Shown here: positions 15,742 to 24,243 of the stretch, one piece after another
How the letters are laid out: each line of letters opens with the position of its first letter
Numbering within the stretch: position 1 is the first letter of the stretch
Origin: an uncultured bacterium
Lineage (GTDB): Bacteria; Actinomycetota; Coriobacteriia; Coriobacteriales; Coriobacteriaceae
DNA length: 53,188 bases
Assembly: GCA_905215765.1 (NCBI GenBank)
Contig: CAJMRP010000001.1
Span: forward strand, 1 to 53,188
Direction of reading: 5' to 3'
Position numbers and translations under genes: made by a program
The notes under the pieces: model-generated
What the model was told of the DNA's origin: nothing
The model's input: only the letters and a program-made list of their open reading frames with translations
The model's database searches: none

Positions 15742-16584
15742 CTAACCCAGTAGCTGGTCAAGTGCCACCGCGATACCGTCTTCGTTGTTGTTGGCGGTCA
15801 CCATCTGGGCCACGGCCTTGACTTCATCGACAGCGTTACCCATGGCGACGCCGGTACCAGCCCACTCGATCATGGACTTGTCGTTCTGGCCGTCGCCAAA
15901 CGATACGACCTCGCTGGCATCGATGCCGAGCTTGGGCAGAGCACCCTCGAGCGCACGGGCTTTGTCGATACCGGGCGCCGTGTACTCAAAGTACCAGTCG
16001 GCCGTAAACATGCCCGAAAGCGTCTGCTTAAAGGGCGCGTACATTTCCTCGTAATGTGCCTGCAGGTAGGCCGGATCGCCCGCCGTCAGCAGCTTGTCCA
16101 CGGGATAAGTGTCCACGACCTCATGCAAGCTCTCGACCTCGCGGATCTTAAGGTCGCAGGCATCGCGCTCGTATTTGACAATGTTTTTCTGCGAGCCATC
16201 CGGCAGCGTAATCATGCAGTGGTACGAGTCCTCGACATGCAAGTCGCGACCGAGCGAGATCATGGGGATCACATCATAGTTTTGCAGATGATCAATCAGA
16301 CGGTGCAGCTCGTCAGCCGGCATGGCCTGGTCAAAAAGAACCTCATCGGTCTGAGCGTCGACCACATGCGCGCCATTGAAAGCGACTAGCAGACCGTCAT
16401 GGTTTTGGAGGTCGAGCTCCTGTGCCAGAGCATGTAGCCCCCATGCGGGACGGCCCGAAGCCAAGATGAGCTTAATACCCGATTCCTGCGCCGCGAGCAG
16501 CTTCTCGCGCGTACGCGGGCTGATCACCTTCTGATCGTTGGTAAGCGTACCGTCGATATCCATTGCGATGGCTTTAATTGCCAT
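15742..16584 (-). CDS. Cof-type HAD-IIB hydrolase (sugar-phosphatase-like)
   Basis: 280 residues with AAGGAGG before the ATG. Motif I is IAMDIDGTLTND, motif II LILASGRP, motif III lies near KARALEGALPKLGI (Lys), and motif IV is VVSFGDGQNDKSMIEWAGTGVAMGNA. The C2B cap spans about residues 85-195. Members such as YidA dephosphorylate a broad set of sugar phosphates in the cytoplasm. No neighbour fixes the substrate. Upstream (16585 on) begins a long gene-poor segment before the ClpP/VirD4 island. Confidence 0.85.
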   Translation of the reverse strand: MAIKAIAMDIDGTLTNDQKVISPRTREKLLAAQESGIKLILASGRPAWGLHALAQELDLQNHDGLLVAFNGAHVVDAQTDEVLFDQAMPADELHRLIDHLQNYDVIPMISLGRDLHVEDSYHCMITLPDGSQKNIVKYERDACDLKIREVESLHEVVDTYPVDKLLTAGDPAYLQAHYEEMYAPFKQTLSGMFTADWYFEYTAPGIDKARALEGALPKLGIDASEVVSFGDGQNDKSMIEWAGTGVAMGNAVDEVKAVAQMVTANNNEDGIAVALDQLLG

Positions 16585-17073
16585 ATGTGCCTCCTTGCAT
16601 CGTTTTTATCGCGCACTATCTTATCCGAGCCGGGGCACGTTCGCACAGCGCGCGTATGACGGTTGCAAAACCACCCCATTTGAAACAAAGGCAAAAAAGT
16701 ACTTGCAAAGACGCGTTCCGACATATAAGTTGATAAAAGACCCCCGTTGCGGTTTTAAGTAGATCGAGCATATGAAGTTTGAGTTTTAGCGTGTAAGAAA
16801 AGGAAGATCGGCAAAGTACAACCCCAAACGCAATGACAACTTAATGAGGTAACTGCCACATGTGAGGCACCCAGGGCATTGCTGTCTCGATTTTGAGCAC
16901 GATGGCTTCCGCCTTGCATGGGCCGTTCCATCCCACCCCTGCAGCAACTGCCTCACGGGCTCATTGAAAACCGCATAGCACCCCAACGTCAGCACATCAC
17001 CCACGGCAAGCACATCACTCACGGCAACCAACACATCAACAAACAGCACGAACATCAACCGATTGGAGAAGCT
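16585..17073 (+). other. Gene-poor leader of the ClpP/VirD4-like island
   Basis: 489 bases without a supportable gene. A possible plus-strand promoter is CTTGCA (16702-16707), a 16-base spacer and TATAAG (16724-16729). A short direct repeat, ACATCAC-CACGGCAA with one varied base, occurs twice near 16996-17030 followed by two looser copies. GTGAGGCA (about 16862) and TGCCTCAC (about 16948) are distant inverted repeats. If the promoter is right, the transcript would carry a leader of more than 300 bases. I find no tRNA, att-like duplication or recombinase. Confidence 0.35.
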
Positions 17074-17964
17074 ATGACAAACCACCGCGCTGAAGACGGC
17101 GATAAGAAAAGCATTCTGGATGCCCGAATTGAGCGAGCATATGCAAACGAATATGACACCGCCTTTGCCGCCGCGACCATCAAGAACTACGCGTCGCTAC
17201 CGCTCGCGACGATCTTGGCCGACCACCCTCAACTGCTGAAGCGCTGCACAAAGATCATGGGCGACCCCGACATTCGCAAGCTGACAGACCCCTATGCCCC
17301 AAAACGCGACAACGATTCGTGCGTTCTTACCGTAGGCTGCCTAGCCCATATGCTTACGGCGCTCGACACGAAACTCAAGCTCGAATGGGAACCCGACGAG
17401 CGTCATGAACTCGAAAGCAAGCGGAACACCCTGCGCACCGCACTGTTCCTTCCGTTGGACGGCCTCAAGCGCTGCAACGTCGAGCTCAATACACAGGCGC
17501 GGCAAAAGCCCGGGACCACGGGGCAGAAAACTCCAAGACCCCATGCGGCCATCGTCGACCGCAACCGATATAACCGCATGACCGCGCACTTTTCCGCCGA
17601 GGGAGCAGCCATAAGGACGCTGATCGACCTGCTGTGCCTCCTGAGCATCAACGAGCTATTTGAGGGCTATCTCGCCCTTGTTCCCGCGACGGCACCCAAG
17701 TCGGTAGCAAAGATCATTGAGACCTGCAGACGCCAGTTTGAGCGCCATCGCAATGGCAGCGAGATGAACGCCAGCATCGCGCAGTACTACGCGGCTCATT
17801 ACAAAAATGACGGATGTGCCCCTGTCGAGCATCAGCTGCGGCTCGCCTACACCACGCCCGTCGCAACGCTCCATCGCTTTGGAGCCCTTGGCGCTTGCGA
17901 GCCGCACGAACGGGCAGCCTGCCCCACAACCGAGCTCGATCTCAGGCTCGGACGAACCCTGTAG
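17074..17964 (+). CDS. Hypothetical protein, first gene of the ClpP/VirD4-like island
   Basis: 296 residues from ATG 17074, with GGAG seven bases upstream; the 52 codons of open frame before it are a His-rich translation of short DNA repeats and are unlikely to be coding. I do not recognise the family. The protein is soluble-looking, charged and probably helical: no signal peptide, one moderately hydrophobic helix (AIRTLIDLLCLLSINELFEGYLAL, about 186-209), and a basic linker around RQKPGTTGQKTPRP. A middle RNRYNRMTAHF block could bind nucleic acid, but that is a guess. Its stop is 63 bases before the ClpP-like gene, in the same direction, so co-expression is likely. Confidence 0.65.
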   Translation: MTNHRAEDGDKKSILDARIERAYANEYDTAFAAATIKNYASLPLATILADHPQLLKRCTKIMGDPDIRKLTDPYAPKRDNDSCVLTVGCLAHMLTALDTKLKLEWEPDERHELESKRNTLRTALFLPLDGLKRCNVELNTQARQKPGTTGQKTPRPHAAIVDRNRYNRMTAHFSAEGAAIRTLIDLLCLLSINELFEGYLALVPATAPKSVAKIIETCRRQFERHRNGSEMNASIAQYYAAHYKNDGCAPVEHQLRLAYTTPVATLHRFGALGACEPHERAACPTTELDLRLGRTL

Positions 17965-18027
17965 CCCGCCAGCCCCTCCGCGGGCAACAATCCTATTCCA
18001 CAACACAACCAACAGAATGGAGTCCTC

Positions 18028-18645
18028 ATGGACACCAATCATTCCCCCATCATCAGCCCCCTCACCATGCGTGAATCCGCCCGAGGTATCACGCTCACCA
18101 GCATTTACGATGAGATGCTCGCCCGTCGCGAGCTCTCCGTCATGGGAAACATCGAAACCCCGATGGCCCACGACCTATGCCAGCAGATTCGTCTGCTCGA
18201 TGCCACCGACCCCAGCCGCCCCATCACCATATTTGTCGCCAGCGCCGGCGGAAGCGTGCGATCGGGTCTTGCGATCTATGACGCCATGCGCCTCGCATCG
18301 TGCCCCATCCGCACCGTCTGCCTGGAATTCGCCGCGTCCATGGGCGCCGTGATCTTTATGGGCGGCGACGATCGCCGTATGGCGCCCCATGCAGAGCTCA
18401 TGATTCACGACCCGCTGATTCCCCAGGGGGCAGGCGGCTCGGCACTTGCGCTGCAGGAAACCAGCCGGCGTCTCATGCAGACCCGCAAGACCCTCACGCA
18501 AATCCTCTCGGACCGCAGCGGCCTCACGCCCAAGCGCATCCAGTCCCTCACTGCAAAAGACACCTACCTTTCGGCCGAGCGCGCCGTCGAGCTCGGCTTT
18601 GCCCACGAAATCCTCTCGACCACCAAGGAGGTCGCCCATGTCTAA
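18028..18645 (+). CDS. ClpP-like serine peptidase in the VirD4-like island
   Basis: 205 residues of the ClpP/crotonase fold. Catalytic residues can be placed at Ser104 (EFAASMGAV), His127 (HAELMIHDP) and Asp178 (TAKDTYLSA). The oxyanion-hole region is ASAGGSVRSG (71-80) in place of the usual NSPGG. Relative to housekeeping ClpP the segment after the catalytic Asp is about four residues shorter (KDT-YLSA against RDTERDRFLSA), and the N-terminus has no propeptide-like sequence. The housekeeping clpP genes are not in this window, so this is an accessory paralogue. It overlaps the next gene by eight bases and has GGAG before its ATG. The peptidase triad looks intact. Confidence 0.8.
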   Translation: MDTNHSPIISPLTMRESARGITLTSIYDEMLARRELSVMGNIETPMAHDLCQQIRLLDATDPSRPITIFVASAGGSVRSGLAIYDAMRLASCPIRTVCLEFAASMGAVIFMGGDDRRMAPHAELMIHDPLIPQGAGGSALALQETSRRLMQTRKTLTQILSDRSGLTPKRIQSLTAKDTYLSAERAVELGFAHEILSTTKEVAHV

Positions 18646-19942
18646 CCTCGCCAGCCGCCTCGCCGCATCTGAGTCCGCATCGTCCACCATCCTCGCCAAG
18701 GATCGAACGCTTTCCTGCGACACCCGCCAAACGGGACTCAACAACAACGCACTTGTGATCGGCCCCTCGGGAGCCGGCAAGACCCGAAACGTCCTCAAGC
18801 CCAACCTGCTGCAAATGAACGCAAGCTACATCGTGCTCGACACCAAAGGCACGCTCTGTCGCGAAGTGGGACCCGTGCTGGCAGCCCACGGCTACCGCGT
18901 GCAATGTCTCAACTTCGCCGACCTCAACACCGTCCCGGCCCTTGCGCCCGGCATCGAGCGCTGCGGCTACAACCCCCTGAGGCACATTCGCCGCAAGGCG
19001 GACGGCAGGCCCAACCAGCAGGACATCCTCTCGGTGGCAAAGGCCATCTGCCCCATCGAGGACAACAACCAGCCTTTTTGGGATCATGCGGCGGCAAACC
19101 TGCTGTCGTGTCTTATCGCCTACGTCACCGAACAGCCACCCGCCGACGAGCAGACGATCAGCTCGGTCATCAAGCTGATCGAGCACCTGCAGGACGGTGC
19201 CACGGGTCGATTGTTTGACGACCTGATCACGACCGACCCCCAAAGCTATGCCCTCTCGCTATGGCGGCGCTACGCCATTACGCAAAATGCCGAGCGCATG
19301 CACGCGAGCATCGTCGGCATCCTTGCCGAAAAGGTCATGTGTCTGGGATTCGACGGTGCGGCACAGCTCTATCGTGAGTGTCATCAGGTGGACTTCGCTT
19401 CCATGGGACACACCCCCTGCGCCCTGTTTGTAACCGTGAGCGATATTGACCGCAATCTCGATCCGCTGACCGGCCTCTTTATTTCGCAGGCGTTTATGGG
19501 CCTCATTCGTGAGGCCGATAGGCAGCCCGACGGCAGCCTGCCCGTGCCCGTGCGCTTTATGCTCGATGACTTCGCAAATCTGCAGATCCCCCAGATCGAC
19601 AACGTGCTCTCGATTATCCGAAGCCGCAACATCTGGGCAACGCTGCTGCTGCAGTCGACCAACCAGCTCGATGCGCTCTATGGCGAGGCACGCGCACGCT
19701 CCATCATGGGCAACTGCGACACGCATCTGGTGCTGGCGTTCCAGGATCCCGAGAGTGTCCGGGTGTTTTCCGACCGCGCCGACGCGCTGCCCAGCACGCT
19801 CATGGCGACGCCGATCGATCGCTCGTGGCTCTTTGTGCGCGGTCGCACTCCCGAACAGGTCGAGCGCTTTAGGCTCGAAGACCATCCGCTCTACGGGGAG
19901 TTGCCCGAGGCGCAGCGAGACCATGCGGAGGCCGAGATCTAG
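18638..19942 (+). CDS. VirD4/TraG-like hexameric ATPase, soluble form
   Basis: 434 residues. ATG 18638 follows AAGGAGG by six bases and overlaps the ClpP-like stop. The TraG/VirD4 (HerA/FtsK superfamily) motifs are Walker A GPSGAGKT (42-49), IVLDTKGTL (65-73), Walker B VRFMLDDF (305-312), IRSRNIWATLLLQSTNQL (327-344) and MGNCDTHLVLAFQD (357-370). It lacks the N-terminal transmembrane helices of true conjugative coupling proteins, and no relaxase or type IV secretion gene is nearby. It is translationally coupled to the peptidase, which suggests that the two act together. Conjugation is therefore an unlikely role; substrate translocation or unfolding is inference. Confidence 0.8.
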   Translation: MSNLASRLAASESASSTILAKDRTLSCDTRQTGLNNNALVIGPSGAGKTRNVLKPNLLQMNASYIVLDTKGTLCREVGPVLAAHGYRVQCLNFADLNTVPALAPGIERCGYNPLRHIRRKADGRPNQQDILSVAKAICPIEDNNQPFWDHAAANLLSCLIAYVTEQPPADEQTISSVIKLIEHLQDGATGRLFDDLITTDPQSYALSLWRRYAITQNAERMHASIVGILAEKVMCLGFDGAAQLYRECHQVDFASMGHTPCALFVTVSDIDRNLDPLTGLFISQAFMGLIREADRQPDGSLPVPVRFMLDDFANLQIPQIDNVLSIIRSRNIWATLLLQSTNQLDALYGEARARSIMGNCDTHLVLAFQDPESVRVFSDRADALPSTLMATPIDRSWLFVRGRTPEQVERFRLEDHPLYGELPEAQRDHAEAEI

Positions 19943-20019
19943 GCGCAGGGTTCTCGCGGCGCGCGGCGCCCCAGCGATGTTCCACAAAGGCCGTGCGCCC
20001 CGGGACTACGGCAAAGCAA

Positions 20020-20051
20020 AGGGGCCCGCATCCGATAGGATACGGGCCCCT
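20020..20051 (-). terminator. Intrinsic terminator after pgi
   Basis: A 14-bp stem built on GGGGCCCG/CGGGCCCC (20020-20051) with loop TATC on the minus strand, followed by TTTGCTTTG. It lies 32 bases past the pgi stop and may also end the plus-strand VirD4-like transcript, whose stop is at 19942. Confidence 0.75.
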
Positions 20052-20083
20052 GACTATAAGGCGCGATGCGTTAACAGCAGCGA

Positions 20084-21778
20084 CTACTTGCGATGCGCGC
20101 GGTAGAACTCGATGAGCGCCTGGGTCGAAGCGTCCTGCTCGGCCTTGGCGGCGTCATCGTGGAAGGCCGGGGTAATCTGCTTGGCAAGCTGCTTGCCCAG
20201 CTCGACGCCCCACTGGTCGTAGGAGTCGATGCCCCAGACCGTGCCCTCGACAAACGTGATGTGCTCGTACAGGGCGATGAGCTCGCCGAGTGCGAACGGG
20301 GTCAGCGTGTCGCCGAAGATCGAGGTCGTCGGGCGATTGCCCTCAAAGCAACGGGCCGGGACGATCTGCTCGGGCGTGCCCTCGGCACGAACCTCATCGG
20401 CCGTCTTACCAAAGGCGAGCGCCTTGGTCTGGGCCAGGAAGTTGCCCAGGAACAGCTCGTGGACATCCTGGCCGCCGTCGGTCGCAGGGTTGGCGGTATT
20501 GGCGAAGGCGATGAAGTCGGCCGGAACCACCACAGTGCCCTGGTGCAGCAGCTGATAGAAGGCATGCTGGCCGTTGGTGCCGGGCTCGCCCCAGAAGATC
20601 TCACCGGTGTCGGAGGTCACGGCGCTGCCGTCCCAGCGGACATGCTTGCCGTTGGACTCCATGGTGAGCTGCTGCAGGTAGGCCGGGAAGCGGTGCAGGT
20701 ACTGGCAGTACGGCAGCACGGCGTGGCTCTTGGAACCGAAGAAGTTGACGTACCAGACATTGAGCAGGCCCATCAGCGCGACGGCGTTGTTCTCGAGCGG
20801 GGTGTTGCAGAAGTACTCGTCGATGGCGTGGAAGCCCTCGAGGAACTGCTGGAAGCGCTCGGGGCCGAGCACGACGATCAGCGACAGGCCCACGGCGGAG
20901 TCGACGGAGTAGCGGCCACCAACCCAGTTCCAGAAACCGAAGGCGTTGGCAGGGTCGATGCCGAAGGCCTCGACCTTCTCGAGTGCGGTGGAGACGGCGA
21001 CGAAGTGCTTTGCCACGGCCTCGGCGTTCTGCTCATCGGAGCCGTCGATGGCGCCCTGAGCCTTGAGCTGCTCGAGCATCCAGGTCTTGACCTCGCGAGC
21101 GTTGGTGAGGGTCTCGAGCGTGGTGAAGGTCTTGGAGACGATGATCACGAGCGTAGTCTCGGGATCCAGGCCCTTGAGCTTCTCGGCCTGGTCGTTGGGG
21201 TCGATGTTGGAGATGTAGCGGCAGTCGATACCGGCGTCGGCATAGGGACGCAGGGCCTCGTAGGCCATGACCGGGCCCAGATCGGAGCCACCGATGCCGA
21301 TGGACACCAGGTGCTCGATCTTCTTGCCGGTAACGCCCTTCCACTCACCGGAGCGCACGCGCTCGGCGAAGGCATACATGCGATCGAGGACCTCGTGCAC
21401 GTCGGCGACGACGTCCTGGCCGTCGACGATGAGCTGGCCCTTCTCGGTTACCGGGCGGCGAAGCGCGGTGTGCAGGACGGCGCGGTCCTCGGTGGTGTTA
21501 ATGTGCTCGCCGGAGAACATGGCGTCGCGGCGCTCCTCGAGCTTCACCTCGCGGGCAAGATCGCACAGCAGCTTGACGGTCTCATCGGTCACCAGGTTCT
21601 TCGAAAGATCGAAGTGCAGGTCACCGGCGTCAAAGCTCAGCTTGTTCACGCGGTCGGCGTCAGCAGCGAACCAGGCCTTGAGGTCGATACCTTCGGCCTC
21701 GAGCTTCTCCTGATGAGCCTCGAGCGCCTTCCAAGCGGCAGTCGACGTAGCATCGATAGGTGCGGCAACAGTTGCCAT
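20084..21778 (-). CDS. pgi: Glucose-6-phosphate isomerase
   Basis: 564 residues from ATG 21776-21778, with GAGGAGG upstream; the frame runs nine codons further. Conserved blocks: SIGIGGSDLGPVMAYEALRPY (the phosphate site), SKTFTTLETLTNA, FGFWNWVGGRYSVDSAVGLSL, and GTNGQHAFYQLLHQG. The catalytic Glu lies in the GGRYSVDSAVG region neighbourhood and the catalytic Lys in the C-terminal YDQWGVELGKQLA block. It interconverts glucose-6-phosphate and fructose-6-phosphate in glycolysis. It also handles the glucose-6-phosphate expected from the fructoselysine operon. The length fits the long bacterial/eukaryotic type. Confidence 0.95.
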   Translation of the reverse strand: MATVAAPIDATSTAAWKALEAHQEKLEAEGIDLKAWFAADADRVNKLSFDAGDLHFDLSKNLVTDETVKLLCDLAREVKLEERRDAMFSGEHINTTEDRAVLHTALRRPVTEKGQLIVDGQDVVADVHEVLDRMYAFAERVRSGEWKGVTGKKIEHLVSIGIGGSDLGPVMAYEALRPYADAGIDCRYISNIDPNDQAEKLKGLDPETTLVIIVSKTFTTLETLTNAREVKTWMLEQLKAQGAIDGSDEQNAEAVAKHFVAVSTALEKVEAFGIDPANAFGFWNWVGGRYSVDSAVGLSLIVVLGPERFQQFLEGFHAIDEYFCNTPLENNAVALMGLLNVWYVNFFGSKSHAVLPYCQYLHRFPAYLQQLTMESNGKHVRWDGSAVTSDTGEIFWGEPGTNGQHAFYQLLHQGTVVVPADFIAFANTANPATDGGQDVHELFLGNFLAQTKALAFGKTADEVRAEGTPEQIVPARCFEGNRPTTSIFGDTLTPFALGELIALYEHITFVEGTVWGIDSYDQWGVELGKQLAKQITPAFHDDAAKAEQDASTQALIEFYRAHRK

Positions 21779-21903
21779 AGAGTCCTCCTCAGCATACGGG
21801 CGCACGCCTCCATGCGCCCGGACATTCAGATGCCACTATTCTAGCGCAGGTCAAGACTACAATCAGCGAGCGTTGCCAATCGGCCCCCAAACGGCAACCG
21901 ATT

Positions 21904-21967
21904 AAAAAGGGACAGGCTTATTTTGGCAGGTCAAACGCTTTACCAACCAAAAATAACCCGTCCTTTT
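21904..21967 (-). repeat. Inverted repeat unit, probable terminator of the Fe-ADH-like gene
   Basis: A 28-base unit at 21904-21931 (core AAAAAGGGACAGGCTTATTT) is followed after ten bases by an imperfect inverted copy at 21942-21967, giving a long hairpin that ends in TTTTT on the minus strand. It lies 10 bases after the stop of the gene to its right. A further copy of the unit lies at 22630-22657, on the other side of that gene. Confidence 0.6.
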
Positions 21968-21977
21968 ATGGCAAATA

Positions 21978-22502
21978 TTAGGCCGCAGCGCAGACGCTAC
22001 CGAGCAACTCACGCAGAGGAGACCCGATGCCCTCCAGCAGTTCGGGCGCGATAATGGCAAAAACGGGAACCTCACCGGTGCCCACGACAGCAGGCGCCTT
22101 GCCCTCCGAGAGAATGCATCCATAAGGGACAAAACCGTCTTCGCCGGCATCGAGCGCCGCCATGCGACGCGCGAGCTCGCGCGCAAAGCCGGCAGTATCG
22201 GCATCGCCAATCGCCAGGACAAAGTCCACGCCTTCGTCGGTCGCCAGGGCCACGGCTTCGTCGATCAGTTCGTCTCCCCCGTCGCCCCCAACCGAGCCGC
22301 AGCGGAAAAGTACGCGCTCGAGCAGGGCTCGATCAAGCGAGCCAAGTGCCGCCGAGACAAGCTCATCGCGCGTATGCTTGTCACCGCCCAACACGACCAG
22401 CGCCTTGGTGCCACCGTAGTGAGCGACCAATCGTCCGCACCAGCGAGCCACGTCTCCATCCACAACAAGGCGCGTCGGCATACCAAACCCGTAATTGACC
22501 AT
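21978..22502 (-). CDS. Truncated iron-alcohol-dehydrogenase-like protein
   Basis: 174 residues from ATG 22500-22502, with GGAAGGG and GGGAAAG upstream; an ATG 17 codons earlier at 22553 has no ribosome site. MVNYGFGMPTRLVVDGDVARWCGRL, followed by ALVVLGGDKHTR and GVDFVLAIGDADTAGFARELARR, aligns with the N-terminal NAD(P)-binding half of butanol-dehydrogenase-type Fe-ADHs (normally near 385 residues). The usual GGGS motifs are degraded to GGDK and GDAD, and the whole metal-binding C-terminal half is absent; the ORF ends cleanly at ALLGSVCAAA-type sequence. It may be a stable single-domain descendant or a decaying gene. Repeat units flank it on both sides. Confidence 0.6.
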   Translation of the reverse strand: MVNYGFGMPTRLVVDGDVARWCGRLVAHYGGTKALVVLGGDKHTRDELVSAALGSLDRALLERVLFRCGSVGGDGGDELIDEAVALATDEGVDFVLAIGDADTAGFARELARRMAALDAGEDGFVPYGCILSEGKAPAVVGTGEVPVFAIIAPELLEGIGSPLRELLGSVCAAA

Positions 22503-22629
22503 CTTTCCCACAACCCTTCCGTGCACATAGGCGGTATCAATCGTTAGGCTCATGCTACGAAGCGAGCTTTTCCGAGCTGTTTCGCACTCTTTAGAGCTGC
22601 GTTAAAACCCAATCCAACCGCACGACCAT

Positions 22630-22657
22630 ACCTATCAAAACAAACCAGTCCCTTTTT
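22630..22657 (-). repeat. Third copy of the AAAAAGGGAC repeat unit
   Basis: Reading on the minus strand, this begins AAAAAGGGACTGGTTTGTTT and matches the unit at 21904-21931 at about 22 of 28 positions. The two units flank the Fe-ADH-like gene in opposite orientation. Confidence 0.5.
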
Positions 22658-22694
22658 GACAGGTTTTGACGATGTCCGGACGAGCGGGTATTAT

Positions 22695-22708
22695 CGAACA
22701 GATATTCG
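22695..22708. promoter_or_regulatory. LexA (SOS) box 1
   Basis: CGAACAGATATTCG compares with the Gram-positive LexA consensus CGAACATATGTTCG: both half-site ends are kept, with changes mainly in the centre. It lies 30 bases before the polymerase GTG. Confidence 0.6.
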
Positions 22709-22711
22709 ATA

Positions 22712-22725
22712 AGAACATGTGTTTG
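22712..22725. promoter_or_regulatory. LexA (SOS) box 2
   Basis: AGAACATGTGTTTG contains GAACATGTGTTT, close to the LexA consensus GAACATATGTTC. It is spaced three bases from box 1 and lies directly before the ribosome-binding site GGGAGG of the polymerase gene. Confidence 0.6.
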
Positions 22726-22737
22726 ATGGGAGGACGC

Positions 22738-24243
22738 GTGGGGCACGAGCGTCACACCTATATCTGCATCGACCTCAAGACGTTTTACGCTAGCGTCGAG
22801 TGCGTCGACCGCGGACTCAACCCGCTCACCACCAACCTGGTCGTTGCCGACGAATCGCGCGGGCGCACGACCATCTGCCTCGCCATCACACAGGCCATGA
22901 AGGACCTCGGGATACACAACCGCTGCCGTCTGTTCGAGATTCCCGACGGCATCGACTACATCAAGGCCGTACCACGCATGCAGCACTATATGGAGGTGTC
23001 GGCGAAAATCTACGGCATCTATCTGGAATACGTCAGCCCCCAGGACGTTCACGTCTACTCAATTGACGAGTGCTTTATCGACGTGACACCCTATCTGGAC
23101 CTCTATCACACAGATGCGGAAGGGCTCGCCTGCACGCTGCGCGACGAGGTCTTGGCGCGCACCGGCATCACGGCGACGGTCGGCATCGGCCCCAACCTAT
23201 TCCAGGCCAAGGTGGCGCTCGACGTCACCGCCAAGCACGTACCCAGTCGCATCGGCAAACTCGACGACGAGACCTTTCGCAAGGAGATCTGGCCCCATCG
23301 CCCCATCACCGACATCTGGGGCATCGGCCCCGGTGTGGCAGCCCGACTCGAAAAGTATGGCGTCTACGACCTGATGGGCGTCGCCGCGCTCGACGAAAAC
23401 CTGCTCTACGACGAGCTCGGCGTCAATGCCGAATATCTCATCGACCACGCCTTTGGGCGCGAGCCGACAACCATCGCCGATATCCAAGCCTATCGCCCGC
23501 AAGCGACCTCGACCACCACAGGACAGGTGCTCTCGAAGGGCTATGCCTACGAGCAAGCCTACACCGTCTTGCGCGAGATGGTCGACAGTGCCGTGTTGGA
23601 CTTGGTCGATAAGCACGTGGTCTGCGACAGCATCTCGCTCTTTGTGGGCTACGCGAGCGAGCGCGCTGACATACGCCGCCTCGACGCCAGCGGTACAGCG
23701 CAATATGTGGACGGATGCGGCCACCTGCGCTCGAGCACATCGAGTATCGAACCCACCGCAACCGCCGGCCCCGAGCTCGCGCCCCGTGCTCCCAAGCCCG
23801 TCCAGTGCGATGACGAAAGGCGCCGCCTGGTACGCGAAGCGCAGGCAATCGATGGCATCTTTGTGGGAGAGCATGGCGGCAAACCGCGTGGCGGCTATGC
23901 CTCACTCTTTGCGCACTCCAACGCCTCGCGCAAGCTGCCCGAGCGCACCAATTCGTTTAAGAAGATCATGGGGTATTTCGATGACCTTTGGGCACAAACG
24001 GTCGACCCCAAGCGACCGGTCAAGCGTATCAATCTGGGATTTGGCAACCTCATGCCCGAGGAATTTGCCACCATCGATCTGTTCAGCGATATCGAGGCCG
24101 ATGAGCGCGAGCGCGACCTGGCGCGCGCCGTCCTGGCCGTGAAAGGCAAGTACGGCAAAAACGCGCTCGTCAAGGGATTAAGCTTTACCGCCGGTGCCAC
24201 CGCACGCGAACGCAACGATCAGGTAGGAGGACACCGTGCCTAA
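22738..24243 (+). CDS. Y-family DNA polymerase (UmuC/UvrX-like), SOS-regulated
   Basis: 501 residues from GTG 22738, with GGGAGG four bases upstream; earlier in-frame ATGs lie within the LexA boxes. Catalytic motifs are YICIDLKTFYASVEC (first Asp) and HVYSIDECFID (the Asp-Glu pair). The thumb and little-finger part includes DIWGIGPGVAARLEKYGVYD (helix-hairpin-helix) and TTTGQVLSKGYAYEQA. The C-terminus with KRPVKRINLGFGNL and FATIDLF matches the Firmicutes/Actinobacteria UvrX/YqjW-type lesion-bypass polymerases. An insertion of about 75 residues (roughly 335-410) separates the two halves of the little finger. It is followed by an overlapping YolD gene, the usual partner. Confidence 0.88.
   Translation: MGHERHTYICIDLKTFYASVECVDRGLNPLTTNLVVADESRGRTTICLAITQAMKDLGIHNRCRLFEIPDGIDYIKAVPRMQHYMEVSAKIYGIYLEYVSPQDVHVYSIDECFIDVTPYLDLYHTDAEGLACTLRDEVLARTGITATVGIGPNLFQAKVALDVTAKHVPSRIGKLDDETFRKEIWPHRPITDIWGIGPGVAARLEKYGVYDLMGVAALDENLLYDELGVNAEYLIDHAFGREPTTIADIQAYRPQATSTTTGQVLSKGYAYEQAYTVLREMVDSAVLDLVDKHVVCDSISLFVGYASERADIRRLDASGTAQYVDGCGHLRSSTSSIEPTATAGPELAPRAPKPVQCDDERRRLVREAQAIDGIFVGEHGGKPRGGYASLFAHSNASRKLPERTNSFKKIMGYFDDLWAQTVDPKRPVKRINLGFGNLMPEEFATIDLFSDIEADERERDLARAVLAVKGKYGKNALVKGLSFTAGATARERNDQVGGHRA

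Noticed and set aside
16918..17073. N-terminal extension (52 codons) of the first island gene
   Set aside because: Its His-rich translation comes from short DNA repeats, and the ATG at 17074 has a proper ribosome site.
16786..17085. Minus-strand ORF of 99 codons in the leader of the ClpP/VirD4-like island
   Set aside because: No ribosome site; it mirrors the short direct repeats on the other strand and runs into the start of the next gene.
20093..21844. Long plus-strand open frame (583 codons) opposite pgi
   Set aside because: It is antisense to a complete Pgi. Its composition (runs of Gly, Val, Leu, His with no domain) is what GC-rich codon bias produces on the opposite strand, and it has no ribosome site.
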